NCBI GenBank assembly: GCA_020638575.1
Contig: JACKIH010000003.1
Coordinates: 2,151,501-2,215,500 of the forward strand
From: Rhodospirillaceae bacterium
Lineage (GTDB): Bacteria > Pseudomonadota > Alphaproteobacteria > DSM-16000 > Inquilinaceae
Length of the DNA: 64,000 nt
Direction of reading: 5' to 3'
Part shown: positions 25,777-36,204 of the stretch, one piece after another
How positions within the stretch are numbered: position 1 is the stretch's first letter
How the letters are laid out: each line of letters begins with the position of its first letter
The notes under the pieces: generated by a model
What the model was told of the DNA's origin: nothing
What the model saw: the letters and a program-made list of their open reading frames with translations, nothing else
Database searches by the model: none
Made by a program: the position numbers and the translations under genes

Positions 25777-26970
25777 TCAGTAGCCGTCCTGACTTCCAGC
25801 ATCCGAAGATGGCGGTTCGATGCCCGAGCGCATCAAGAAGCCGCGGCGGGCCTCATCGTCGGGGATCAGCTCCTCCAGCAACCTTTGCAGCGGCAGGCGA
25901 CCGCGCCGCACCAGCTCGTCCAGCGTGTAGGAAATCGGCGAGTGCGGCTCGGTCCGGCGGAAGAACTCCGCCAGCTTGCCGAGTGCCTTGAACGCCTCTT
26001 CCCGATTGGTGATGGCCCCGGCCGGTGCCGACACCGCGACGCCGGAGACAGCCGCTCCGGCCACCGCGCCCTGCTGGGCCGCTCCCGCGGCCGGCGCCTC
26101 GCCGTCTTCCATCGCCTCCACCCCCTCGCTTTGCGCGGTCGGCAGCACCACGCCGCAGCGCCGGATCATCGCCGCCATGGCGTCGCGTACATCGGTCAAC
26201 GCCTGGCGCAACTTGGTGGTGGTGGGCGCGTCGCGGCCACAGGTGTCGTCGAAAATGCTGTAGAGGTCGTTGGCCGCCTGCAACGCCTGCTCGGCGTCCT
26301 CCATCAAGGTCGCCAGGACTTCCGGCGGGGTCTCGCGGACCGCGACCTCCATCTCCTGCATGCTGACGCGGCCGGCATCGATCTTGGCCTGGCGCTGGGC
26401 CGGATCGTCGATGCTCTCGACCTCGCGGGCCTGCTGGTAGTGGTAGGTGGACAGCGGATCCATGGTGTTGGGCAGGGTGATCGGCAGCATCTTCAGGGGC
26501 GTGATCAGCGTGCCTTCGCTGCCTTCGCCGCTCAGCCCGGTCACCGGCGCCACCTTGGTCTCCACGCCGTCCTCGTCCTCTTCGGGGTAGAGCCCGTCCC
26601 AGTAGCGTTCCACCAGGCCGTGGATCAGCCGCAAGCCATCGCGCAGGCCGGCCAGCCCTTCGGTGCGCAGCAGCGCTTCGGTGTACCAGGAGGCGACCGC
26701 CAAATCCTTGGTGCGGGTCCGCAAGGCGTCCGCCGCCAGGTCCGCCACGGTGCTCCATTCCGGCGGCGTACCGGCGGCTTCGTCCATCTCCACCACCCGC
26801 TTTTCCGCCGAGCGGGCGGTATCGCGGGCGCTGCGCATGGCGAAGTAGACGGAGTCGTAGGAATCATCGGCGCGCAGATCTTCGCCGGTCGGGCTCTCCT
26901 CGCTGATCGGCTGCAGCAATTCCTCGATGTCGATGGTCGCCGGTGTCGCCAAGGCACATCCCCTCATCAC
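25777..26970 (-). CDS. tssA: TssA (ImpA), T6SS assembly protein
   Basis: About 397 residues. The N-terminal ImpA domain has LLQPISEESPTGEDLRADDSYDSVYFAMRSARD, WSTVADLAADALRTRTKDLAVASWYTEALLRTEG and the ERYWDGLYP motif. The C-terminus ends in a short helical domain with HSPISYTLDELVRRGRLPLQ and LLEELIPDD. TssA guides baseplate and sheath assembly. Two ATGs (26970, 26967) lack a ribosome site, whereas TTG 26952 has GAGGGGA seven bases upstream and may be the true start. Confidence 0.92.
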   Translation of the reverse strand: MMRGCALATPATIDIEELLQPISEESPTGEDLRADDSYDSVYFAMRSARDTARSAEKRVVEMDEAAGTPPEWSTVADLAADALRTRTKDLAVASWYTEALLRTEGLAGLRDGLRLIHGLVERYWDGLYPEEDEDGVETKVAPVTGLSGEGSEGTLITPLKMLPITLPNTMDPLSTYHYQQAREVESIDDPAQRQAKIDAGRVSMQEMEVAVRETPPEVLATLMEDAEQALQAANDLYSIFDDTCGRDAPTTTKLRQALTDVRDAMAAMIRRCGVVLPTAQSEGVEAMEDGEAPAAGAAQQGAVAGAAVSGVAVSAPAGAITNREEAFKALGKLAEFFRRTEPHSPISYTLDELVRRGRLPLQRLLEELIPDDEARRGFLMRSGIEPPSSDAGSQDGY

Positions 26971-27018
26971 TCGAAGTGCAGCAAACTTAACATCGCTGCG
27001 TTTACCAGAAAACGAGAA

Positions 27019-27030
27019 CCGGGTACCCGG
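27019..27030. repeat. 12-bp perfect palindrome between kinase and tssA genes
   Basis: CCGGGTACCCGG lies in the 74-bp gap between the kinase stop and tssA. Possible small hairpin or protein site; no other signal in the gap. Confidence 0.6.
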
Positions 27031-27044
27031 AGCCGAGAAGGCCG

Positions 27045-30000
27045 CTAAGGATTGAAGGTGAGGAAGGTCGAGGCGCCGGAGAGCTGCGCCCCCTCGGCCT
27101 GCAGGCCCTCCACAGCACTGCGCAAGGCGGCGAGGTAGGCCGCCGCCCCCTCCACGTCGCGCCGCCGCGTGGGGAACAGCGGCTCGCTGCTGAGAATGGC
27201 GATCACGAGGTTGTCACCGTACGGCGAACCCGCCCGGTAGACCTGGCCGCCTGCCTCCTTTTCCGGGTCGGAGCCGAGGACCACCTCCTCGCCGCCGTCG
27301 ACCTCGCTTTCGGGACGCGCGGAGGATGGCGTGAAATGCACCACGTTGCCGTCGAGGTCGAAATAGTCGACCTGGAGATGGCCGTCGCCACCGTCCGGCA
27401 GGTCGACCGTCAAGATCACCACCTCGCCCGATTGGAAGGTGTCGTCGTCGCTGTTGGTGGTCACCGTCGGTTCCGCACCGTCGCCGGTGCCGATCCCCGC
27501 AACGATGGTGAGCGCCTCGCACACCGGCCACGGCCGCACCGCCAGATTGGCCAGGTCCGCCGTCGCGCCGGTCAGCTCCTGCAGGTCGGCGGCGAGCTGG
27601 TTGCGGTCGTCCTCGCTGGCGACGAAGCCCGCCAGGGTGGCGGCGCCGCCGGCGTTCAGAGAGGCGTCGACGCCGGCGCACTCCAGCCCGGACACCAGGG
27701 CGGCGAGCTGCTCTTCCATCGGCAAGGTGTGGTCCGTCGGGGGGCCGTCGCCCGGGCACGCCGCCACCACCAGATTGTTGACCACCTGCAGGCTGGTGGC
27801 CTCCAGGGTGGCGTTGTCGCGGGCCAGGGCGGCCACGGCGCCGGCCGCCGCCGCGGTGGGCACCTGGCCGCTGAGGACGACGCGGTTGCGGGCGTCCAAC
27901 TCGGCGGACACCGGGGCGCAGACGTCGTCCTCCGCAACGCCGGCAAGCGCCTCGGTCACCTGGGCCAGCACCACCGAAGGGGCCGGGCAGGCGAACACCG
28001 CAAGACGGTCCACCACCGAATGGACCCCGTCCAACCCGCTCACCGCTTCCACCAGGACCGAACGCTGGTCTGCTTCGCCGACGGTGCCGTCCAGCTCCAC
28101 CGTGCCGTCGTCGGACACTTCGGCGGTGACGTCGGTGCAGGAATAGCCCGCCACCAGCGCCCGGATCTCGGCGCGCAGGGCGGCCACGTCCAAGGGCTCC
28201 ACCTCCGGCCCGCAGGGCGAGATGGAGGTCCGGTCGACCACGCGCGACACGCCATCCATCGCCGCGACGCCAATCACCGCAGAGCGCCGGTCGTCGGCGG
28301 TACCGAAGCTGCCCTCCAGCCGGACGATGCCATTCTCGCCCAACTCGGCGGTCACCTCGGTACAGTCGTAGCCGGCCATCAGCTCGTCGATGCGGGCGGC
28401 CAGGGCCGTCAGGTCGGGGCCGTCGCGCGGCGGCAGGCAGGGGACCACCGCCGAGCCGTCGTCGACGGCCGTCACCCCGTCGAGCTCCCGCACCGCGCGC
28501 ACCAGGGCCGAGCGGTCGCGCGTCGACCCGATGGTGCCCTGAAGCGCCACGGTGCCGTCGGCCGCCACATCGGCGGTCATCTCGATGCACGAGTAGCCGG
28601 TGAACAGATCGCCGATCGCCGATCGCAGGGCCGCCACGTCGACCGTCGGCGTGACACCGCACGGTTCGATGGCGAGATCGCCGTTGACCGCGGTAACGCC
28701 CTCGATGCGCGCGATCCGTGCCAGCAGCGCATCGCGGGCGCCGGTCGACTCGATCTGCCCGGTCAACCGCACCACGCCGTCGTCGCCCACCGCCGGATCG
28801 ATGTCGGTACAGCTCAGCCCCGACAGCAGGTCGTCCACATCGGCGGCGATCAAGGCGGCGGCGCGCTGCTCGGGGTGCGGCTCCGGCCCCGGCGGTTCCA
28901 TGCGGCTGTAGACCCAGTAGCCGCCGGCACCGGCCGCTCCCAGGCCCAGGAACACGAACAGCAACACGGCGGCAGCGCTTCCCCGCCGGCGGCGCGGCGG
29001 CGCGGAAGGGTGCGTGGAGGGGTGGGTGGACGGCGCGGTGAACGGTCCGGTGTAGCCGCGCGGCGCACCCTCGCGGCCGGGATAGGAGGCCGGCGGCTGG
29101 GAGGGCGGCCGCGAGGGCCATTGGCTGGTGGGGCCGTGGCTGGTCGGCCCCCGCGAGGTGACGCGGAAGCCGCCGCGCGGTACCGACTCGTCGTCCCACA
29201 CCGGACGGATGCCCTGTTCCAGCACCGCTTCCATGCTGGCCGGACGGTCCAGCGGGTCGGGCTGCAGCAGCGACGACAGCTCGTCGTGCAGCTCCAGCGG
29301 CACGCTGTCCAGGTTGGGCACGGACTGGCGGGCTTCCAGCACCGATTTCATCGACCCGCCCATGCGCAGCGGCCGCCCGGAGGCACAGGCGGCGAGCACC
29401 AGGCCGAGGCTGTAGATGTCCGAGCGCGGGCCGACGGTCTCGCTGTAAAGGCCGAGCTGTTCGGGCGAGGCGTAGGAGTACTTGCCGGCGAACGAGCTGC
29501 CGACCACCGTCGACAGGTCGGCGTTGTCGATCTTGGCGATGCCGAAATCGATGATCTTCGCGTGTTCCAGCACGCCGCCCTGGAGGATCACGTTGTCCGG
29601 CGACAGGTCGCGGTGGATCACGTCCTTGGCGTGGGCCTCGGCCAGCCCGGTGGCCAGGCGGTCGCGCAGCTTGCGCACATCGTTGACGCTGTAGGCGCCG
29701 TGGCTGCGCAGCACGTCGGACAGCGACGGCCCCTCCACGAACTCCATCACCAGGAACATGCGCCCGGCTTCGTCCTGGTTGAGGCCCTCGTATCCGACAA
29801 TGGAGTCGTGGCGGATCGAGCGCAGCGCCAACGCCTCGCGCTGGAAGAGCTGCACCACCCGTTGGTTGCTCAGAAGCTCGGGCTGGATAACCTTGATGGC
29901 ATGCTGGCTATTGGTGAGGATGTGGCTGGCGCGATAGACTTCACCCATGCCACCACTGGCAATAAACGCCTCGATCCGGTAGGTGAAATTCACCACCGTG

Positions 30001-30065
30001 CCCGGCTGAAAGGTCGTCGACCGGGGGGGGAGGGGCGGATCGTCGGAGCCGATCGGTGGCGACAT
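27045..30065 (-). CDS. T6SS-linked membrane Ser/Thr kinase with six BON-like repeats and a DUF4384-like end
   Basis: 1006 residues. Cytoplasmic Hanks kinase at about 30-290: glycine loop ASGGMGEVYRA, Lys in AIKVI, catalytic HRDLSPDN (151-158), DFG at 173-175, SPEQL. A Pro/Ser/Thr-rich linker leads to a membrane helix at about 363-386. The periplasmic part (about 400-850) has six BON-like repeats of roughly 70-75 residues, each with one Cys near the start (for example SCTDIDP, SCIEMTA, DCTEVTA) and one at the end (IEPC, VVPC, SPC). A DUF4384-like beta domain (LTVDLPDGGDGHLQVDYFD) ends the protein. Position before tssA suggests a PpkA-like regulator that senses the envelope. No PppA phosphatase or Fha protein is nearby. 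Confidence 0.85.
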   Translation of the reverse strand: MSPPIGSDDPPLPPRSTTFQPGTVVNFTYRIEAFIASGGMGEVYRASHILTNSQHAIKVIQPELLSNQRVVQLFQREALALRSIRHDSIVGYEGLNQDEAGRMFLVMEFVEGPSLSDVLRSHGAYSVNDVRKLRDRLATGLAEAHAKDVIHRDLSPDNVILQGGVLEHAKIIDFGIAKIDNADLSTVVGSSFAGKYSYASPEQLGLYSETVGPRSDIYSLGLVLAACASGRPLRMGGSMKSVLEARQSVPNLDSVPLELHDELSSLLQPDPLDRPASMEAVLEQGIRPVWDDESVPRGGFRVTSRGPTSHGPTSQWPSRPPSQPPASYPGREGAPRGYTGPFTAPSTHPSTHPSAPPRRRRGSAAAVLLFVFLGLGAAGAGGYWVYSRMEPPGPEPHPEQRAAALIAADVDDLLSGLSCTDIDPAVGDDGVVRLTGQIESTGARDALLARIARIEGVTAVNGDLAIEPCGVTPTVDVAALRSAIGDLFTGYSCIEMTADVAADGTVALQGTIGSTRDRSALVRAVRELDGVTAVDDGSAVVPCLPPRDGPDLTALAARIDELMAGYDCTEVTAELGENGIVRLEGSFGTADDRRSAVIGVAAMDGVSRVVDRTSISPCGPEVEPLDVAALRAEIRALVAGYSCTDVTAEVSDDGTVELDGTVGEADQRSVLVEAVSGLDGVHSVVDRLAVFACPAPSVVLAQVTEALAGVAEDDVCAPVSAELDARNRVVLSGQVPTAAAAGAVAALARDNATLEATSLQVVNNLVVAACPGDGPPTDHTLPMEEQLAALVSGLECAGVDASLNAGGAATLAGFVASEDDRNQLAADLQELTGATADLANLAVRPWPVCEALTIVAGIGTGDGAEPTVTTNSDDDTFQSGEVVILTVDLPDGGDGHLQVDYFDLDGNVVHFTPSSARPESEVDGGEEVVLGSDPEKEAGGQVYRAGSPYGDNLVIAILSSEPLFPTRRRDVEGAAAYLAALRSAVEGLQAEGAQLSGASTFLTFNP

Positions 30066-30386
30066 GAGTCAGCGGTGCTTCAGTACAGAGTCGGGCAGCG
30101 GCGCAGGGTAGTTCGCTTATAGCAGCCGGGATTGCAGGGAACACCGGGAATGTGACGCTGGGACGGCCGGCTGCAGGCTGCACCGCGGCCGCGAGACGGA
30201 TCGAATTACAGTCGCTGGCTCGCCGGGACGTGGTGAGTGCTTGTCATGATTGGGGCGGTCGTTGACAATTGGCTAACTGTCCGGGTGCGACTGTGGGGGT
30301 GCGCTCGGCAGCCCATCGTGGCCGCAGCGACTTGCAGCGCCGGGGACCGCCGGCAAATGAATCGATGCCATCGGTAGAGTGTTGGG
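30066..30386. other. 321-bp divergent intergenic region
   Basis: It separates the kinase gene and the pentapeptide-repeat gene, which point away from each other, so promoters for both should lie here. A perfect TTGACA is at 30262-30267 on the plus strand, but no good -10 element follows at the usual spacing. No credible gene or strong hairpin is seen. Confidence 0.4.
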
Positions 30387-31700
30387 ATGTCGGACCAGAC
30401 AACCGCGCAGAGTCGCATGACCCAGGCCGCGCTGCGCGAACTGATCGCCCAGCATCAGACCTTCCTGGCCAGCCCGTTCTCCAAGACGCGGCTGTCGCTG
30501 GAAGGGCATGATGCGTCCGACCTGAATTTCTCCGGGGCGGAGTTGGCCTATTGCGTGCTGCGGCGGGCGACACTGGCGCGCGCGCGCTTCTTCGGCGCCG
30601 ACCTCAACAAGGCGATCATGACCGGCGCGGTGCTGACCGATGCCGACCTGCGCCGGGTCAACCTGGGCAACACCGATCTGCGTGGCGCCGATCTCAGCGG
30701 GGCCAACCTGGAGCGCGCCGTGCTGGTGGGGGCAGACCTGCGCGCCGCCCGGCTGCGCGGTGCCGGCAGCGTGCTGGCCGAAGAGGTGGCCACGGTGCTG
30801 AAGGGCGCCAACCTGCGCGGTGCCGATCTCAGCCGTGCCCTCTTACCGCCGACGCTGGCGGACGCCGCCGACCTCTCCTTCGTCAGCTTGCGCAAGGTGA
30901 ACCTGCAGCGCTTCGACCTGTCCAACCGCCGGCTGGTCGGCGCCGACCTGACGGAAGCCGATCTCTCCGGCGCCAACCTGTCCGGTGCCGATCTGCGCGG
31001 GGCCTGCCTGGAGCGGGCGCGCCTCGACGGGACCAACCTGGACGGCGCCAACCTGGTGGCCGCCCGGCTCGACGGCGCCAATATCGGCCAGGCGTCATGC
31101 CGCCTGGTGAAGTGGTCGCGCACCGTCCAGGACCTGCCGATGGAGCTGGACGAAGTGATGGAAGCCCACAAGCAGTGGGTCTCCAGCGAGGGCCTGGAAG
31201 GCAAGCAGGCCGACCTGACGGGCCTCGACCTGTCGGGCGCCCGGCTCGACGACCGCGAGTTCACCGGCGCCAACCTCAACGAAACGATGCTGCAGAACGC
31301 CTCGTTCACCGAAGCGCGCATGGTGGGCACCCACCTCGATGGTGCCAACGCCCAGGGCGCCAGCTTCGCCGCTGCCGACCTGGCCGGCGCCAGCCTGACC
31401 GACGCCAACCTGGTGGGAGCCAACTTCATGGGGGCCCGCGCCTTTCCACTGAAGGTGGGGGTGGGCGAGCCCTCGCCCCAGTGGGTGACGGACTTCTCCG
31501 GCGCCAATCTGGCGGGCGCCAACCTTTCCAAGGCCAGGCTGCAGAACGCCATCTTCTACCGGGCGATCCTCAGCGGGGCCGACCTGCGCGAAGCCGATCT
31601 GCGCGGGGCCGTGCTGGTGGGGGCGGACCTCACCGGGGCGCGGCTGGAAACCGCCCAGCTTGAAGACGCCATCACCCAGGATGCCTTCGGCGTGCGGTAA
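30387..31700 (+). CDS. Pentapeptide-repeat protein
   Basis: 437 residues. An N-terminal helix (LRELIAQHQTFLASP) leads into a first block of A(D/N)LxG pentapeptides (about 45-245) that would fold as a right-handed quadrilateral beta helix. A charged helical break (MELDEVMEAHKQWVSSEGLEGKQ) follows, then a second repeat block to the end. There is no signal peptide. It is divergent from the T6SS kinase. Pentapeptide proteins occur in some T6SS and phage-tail contexts, but a role here is only suggested by position. Confidence 0.85.
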   Translation: MSDQTTAQSRMTQAALRELIAQHQTFLASPFSKTRLSLEGHDASDLNFSGAELAYCVLRRATLARARFFGADLNKAIMTGAVLTDADLRRVNLGNTDLRGADLSGANLERAVLVGADLRAARLRGAGSVLAEEVATVLKGANLRGADLSRALLPPTLADAADLSFVSLRKVNLQRFDLSNRRLVGADLTEADLSGANLSGADLRGACLERARLDGTNLDGANLVAARLDGANIGQASCRLVKWSRTVQDLPMELDEVMEAHKQWVSSEGLEGKQADLTGLDLSGARLDDREFTGANLNETMLQNASFTEARMVGTHLDGANAQGASFAAADLAGASLTDANLVGANFMGARAFPLKVGVGEPSPQWVTDFSGANLAGANLSKARLQNAIFYRAILSGADLREADLRGAVLVGADLTGARLETAQLEDAITQDAFGVR

Positions 31701-31748
31701 AGCCGCCAAAGGTGTCCTGCCCCCTCGATCCTCTCGTCCGTACCAGGT

Positions 31749-32420
31749 TCACCTCGGCGGCAGGCGGTTCTCGATGGCCGCGAACCAGGCATGGGAGTGG
31801 TCGATCAACCGCCCCGCCGAGCCGCGCTTCAGCCGCTTCAGGGTGACGCTGTCGGCCACGTTGCCGCCGATCACGCCGATCTCGCCGTGGTGCGCGTAGG
31901 TGACGATGTCGGTGTGGGACTTGTAGCGGTCCCGGTTGACGTAGCGGTCGTAGTCCGCCGCCCCGCTGCGCGTATAGGCCAGCAGGTCGCCCACCTTCGG
32001 GGTGTACTGCTCCAGCCGGTGGGCGACGAAGGCCGCATCGGGGTCGTTCGCCAGCGCATTCTGCTGGGCGAAGTGGATGTAGGTGGAATGGCGCCGCGAC
32101 CGCGGGAACAGCTGGTCGGGCACGCCGGCGGTACGCATGACGTAGGAGATGAAGGCGGCCGACCATGCCTGGTCGGTATCGTCGCCGTCGTAGCTGAGGC
32201 CGGTGCCGTAGCGCCAGAACAGCCCGACGCGGGCATCGAACCCCGTCTGGGTTTCCCGCCAGCCGCGCTGGACGACGCGGCCATCCATCATCACCTGCTG
32301 GCCGAAGCGGTTCCATTCCGCCAGCAGCACCCGGACGATGCGCCCGATGGTGCCCGGCCCCGCCAGGGTGAGGGTTTCGGCGTCCAGCGTGGTCGGCGGC
32401 ATCAGCGGCAGCGTTCCCAT
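31749..32420 (-). CDS. DUF2272 domain protein, possible cell-wall hydrolase
   Basis: 223 residues (an ATG at 32402 would remove six). AWSAAFISYVMRTAGV at about 85-100 is the DUF2272 core, where related NlpC/CHAP-type hydrolases have a catalytic Cys. Here that position appears to be Ser (87). A matching His is in KSHTDIV (169). No signal peptide is evident. It lies just past the T6SS-associated pentapeptide gene, so a T6SS effector role is conceivable but no immunity gene is recognisable. Confidence 0.65.
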   Translation of the reverse strand: MGTLPLMPPTTLDAETLTLAGPGTIGRIVRVLLAEWNRFGQQVMMDGRVVQRGWRETQTGFDARVGLFWRYGTGLSYDGDDTDQAWSAAFISYVMRTAGVPDQLFPRSRRHSTYIHFAQQNALANDPDAAFVAHRLEQYTPKVGDLLAYTRSGAADYDRYVNRDRYKSHTDIVTYAHHGEIGVIGGNVADSVTLKRLKRGSAGRLIDHSHAWFAAIENRLPPR

Positions 32421-32501
32421 GCGTCCCTCCCAGACAGCAGGTGTCTAGAACACGATGAATTCAAGCTGCGCCGGCTACCGCGCTTGCGCGCTTTGCTGAT
32501 T

Positions 32502-32590
32502 CGGTTCCAGCCGGCACCCCCACCTGGCCACCCAAGACTCTACAACGGCTTGGGGGGCCGGTTGGGGGTGCGGGCAGGTGCCGCTTGAAT
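32502..32590. repeat. About 90-bp hairpin repeat, copy 2 (downstream of dnaJ)
   Basis: It lies in the 303-bp gap 32421-32723, which holds no credible gene. The arms 32514-32536 and 32549-32571 pair over 20 of 23 positions plus one wobble, around the loop ACTCTACAACGG. It starts CGGTTCC like copy 1 at 21876 and has the same orientation. Arm differences between copies are partly compensated, which supports selection for the fold. Confidence 0.7.
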
Positions 32591-32723
32591 CGGAAATGCT
32601 CCAGTCCGACCGCACCACACAGGCTGGGCAGCAATGGGGCGACGGCGGCCGCCGCCGCCGCGGCCAAACCGCGCAATCGCAGGACTGACCGGTCCGGCAG
32701 ACGAGGGCAGGCGCTGGCCGGGA

Positions 32724-33869
32724 CTACTTGCCCAACTGCCCGTCGATGAATTCCTTCACCCGGGCGAAGAAGCCGTGGCTTTCCGGGTTGTGGGTGGCGC
32801 CACTGCCTTCTTCGGAGAACTGCTGCAGCAGCTCGCGCTGGCGGCGCGTCAGGTTGCGCGGGGTTTCCACCTGCACCTGCACATACATGTCGCCGCGGCT
32901 GCCCGACCGGAGGATCGACATGCCCTTGCCGCGCAGCCGGAACTGGGCGCCGGACTGGGTGCCTTCGGGGATCGACACCCGCGCCGTAGCCCCGTCGATG
33001 GTCGGCACTTCCATGTTGCCGCCGAGGGCTGCGGTGGTGATGGGAATGGGCGCCTTGCAGTAGATGTCCGCCCCGTCGCGCTGGAACAGGCGGTGGGGGG
33101 CCACCGTCAGGAAGACGTAGAGGTCGCCCGGTGCGGCCCCGCGGGCGCCGGCTTCGCCCTTGCCCGACAGGCGGATGCGCATGCCGTCCTCGGAGCCCGG
33201 CGGAACGTCGAATTCCAGTGTCTTTTCCTTGCGCACCCGGCCCTGGCCGCCGCAGGTGGTGCACGGGTCCTTGATGGTGCGCCCGGTGCCGCCGCAGGTG
33301 TGGCAGGTGCGCTGGATGGTGAAGAAGCTTTGCTGCACGCGCACCTGGCCGGCGCCGTTGCAGGTGGGGCAGGTGACCGGCTGGGTGCCCGGTTTGCAGC
33401 CGGAGCCGGAGCAGGTCTCGCAGGTATCGGAGGTGGGCACCTGGATGGTCGCGTGCTTGCCGCGATAGGCCTCCTCCAGCGAGATCTCCATATTGTAGCG
33501 CAGGTCGGCACCGCGGCGGGCCCCGCGCGGTGCGCCGCGGCGGCCGCCGACGAACTCGCCAAACATCTCGTCGAAGATGTCGGCGAAGCCGCCGGCGAAG
33601 TCGAACCCGCCGGCCTGGCCGGCGCCCGGCCCGCCCATGCCCTGTTCGAAGGCGGCGTGGCCGAAGCGGTCGTAGGCGGCGCGCTTCTGCTCGTCCTTGA
33701 GGACGTCGTAGGCCTCGCTGATTTCCTTGAACTTGTGCTCGGCCGACTCGTCGCCGGGGTTGCGGTCGGGGTGGTACTTCATGGCGAGCTTGCGGTAAGC
33801 CCGCTTCAGCTCGTCGGCCGACGCGCCGCGAGCGACCCCCAGCACCTCATAGAAGTCCTGCTTTGCCAT
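32724..33869 (-). CDS. dnaJ: DnaJ, Hsp40 co-chaperone
   Basis: 381 residues. The J domain opens KQDFYEVLGVARGASADELKRAYRKLAMKYHPDRNPGD with the HPD motif. A Gly/Phe-rich region follows, then four zinc-binding CxxCxGxG-type motifs (CETCSGSGC, CPTCNGAG, CHTCGGTG, CTTCGGQG) and the client-binding C-terminal domains. It stimulates DnaK ATPase. It is transcribed after dnaK, separated by 111 bp with a strong stem-loop. Confidence 0.97.
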   Translation of the reverse strand: MAKQDFYEVLGVARGASADELKRAYRKLAMKYHPDRNPGDESAEHKFKEISEAYDVLKDEQKRAAYDRFGHAAFEQGMGGPGAGQAGGFDFAGGFADIFDEMFGEFVGGRRGAPRGARRGADLRYNMEISLEEAYRGKHATIQVPTSDTCETCSGSGCKPGTQPVTCPTCNGAGQVRVQQSFFTIQRTCHTCGGTGRTIKDPCTTCGGQGRVRKEKTLEFDVPPGSEDGMRIRLSGKGEAGARGAAPGDLYVFLTVAPHRLFQRDGADIYCKAPIPITTAALGGNMEVPTIDGATARVSIPEGTQSGAQFRLRGKGMSILRSGSRGDMYVQVQVETPRNLTRRQRELLQQFSEEGSGATHNPESHGFFARVKEFIDGQLGK

Positions 33870-33916
33870 GCCGCCCCTCTAGCAGGCTGCTGAAAAACTC
33901 AGGTGGGACGCACCGC

Positions 33917-33943
33917 GCGCCCGGTCAGGGGGCGACCGGGCGC
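33917..33943 (-). terminator. Stem-loop between dnaK and dnaJ
   Basis: GCGCCCGGTC (33917-33926) and GACCGGGCGC (33934-33943) form a perfect 10-bp stem with a 7-base loop, 37 bases past the dnaK stop. On the minus strand TTTTT follows about 30 bases later, too far for a classic terminator. It may reduce read-through so that dnaJ is made in lower amounts than dnaK. Confidence 0.5.
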
Positions 33944-33980
33944 GGATGCACGTCCAGGCAATGGGCGAACGCCCGGATCG

Positions 33981-35915
<1,935 letters not shown>

Positions 35916-36032
35916 GGTCTAGTCTCTCCTTACACTCGGCGGACACGGGGGCGGCCCTAACGGCACCGCCGTCGGTCCCCGCTCGGTCGGAATACCAACA
36001 GGGTTCCATGCGGACGGCATGGAAAGTCGTCC

Positions 36033-36066
36033 GGGATATAGGCACGCTGCCGCAAGCGTGCAACGG
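36033..36066 (-). promoter_or_regulatory. Candidate heat-shock-type promoter of dnaK with an internal palindrome
   Basis: On the minus strand a GTTG (36061-36064) is followed after 18 bases by CCTATAT (36036-36042), close to the alphaproteobacterial RpoH pattern CTTG - N16-18 - CYTATnT. The spacer holds GCACGCT (36042-36048) and AGCGTGC (36055-36061), a perfect 7-bp inverted repeat that could be an operator. It is unlike CIRCE (TTAGCACTC). About 120 bp upstream of the dnaK start. Confidence 0.4.
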
Positions 36067-36204
36067 GCGCGGGCCCGCCCATGGCCGCATTGCCGGCATC
36101 TTTTCCTCACAAGAGTCGGTAAGTATCGGTCGGTGGCGCACACATAACGCCTTCCGGCGAACTGGCGTGCCGATTGGAACGGCAAGGAGAATGGGAGGGA
36201 CCTC

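Noticed and set aside
33870..33980. An IS end between dnaK and dnaJ (CAGGCTGCTGAAAAACTC)
   Set aside because: The motif resembles known IS termini, but there is only one end, no duplication and no transposase, and normal dnaK-dnaJ order is kept.
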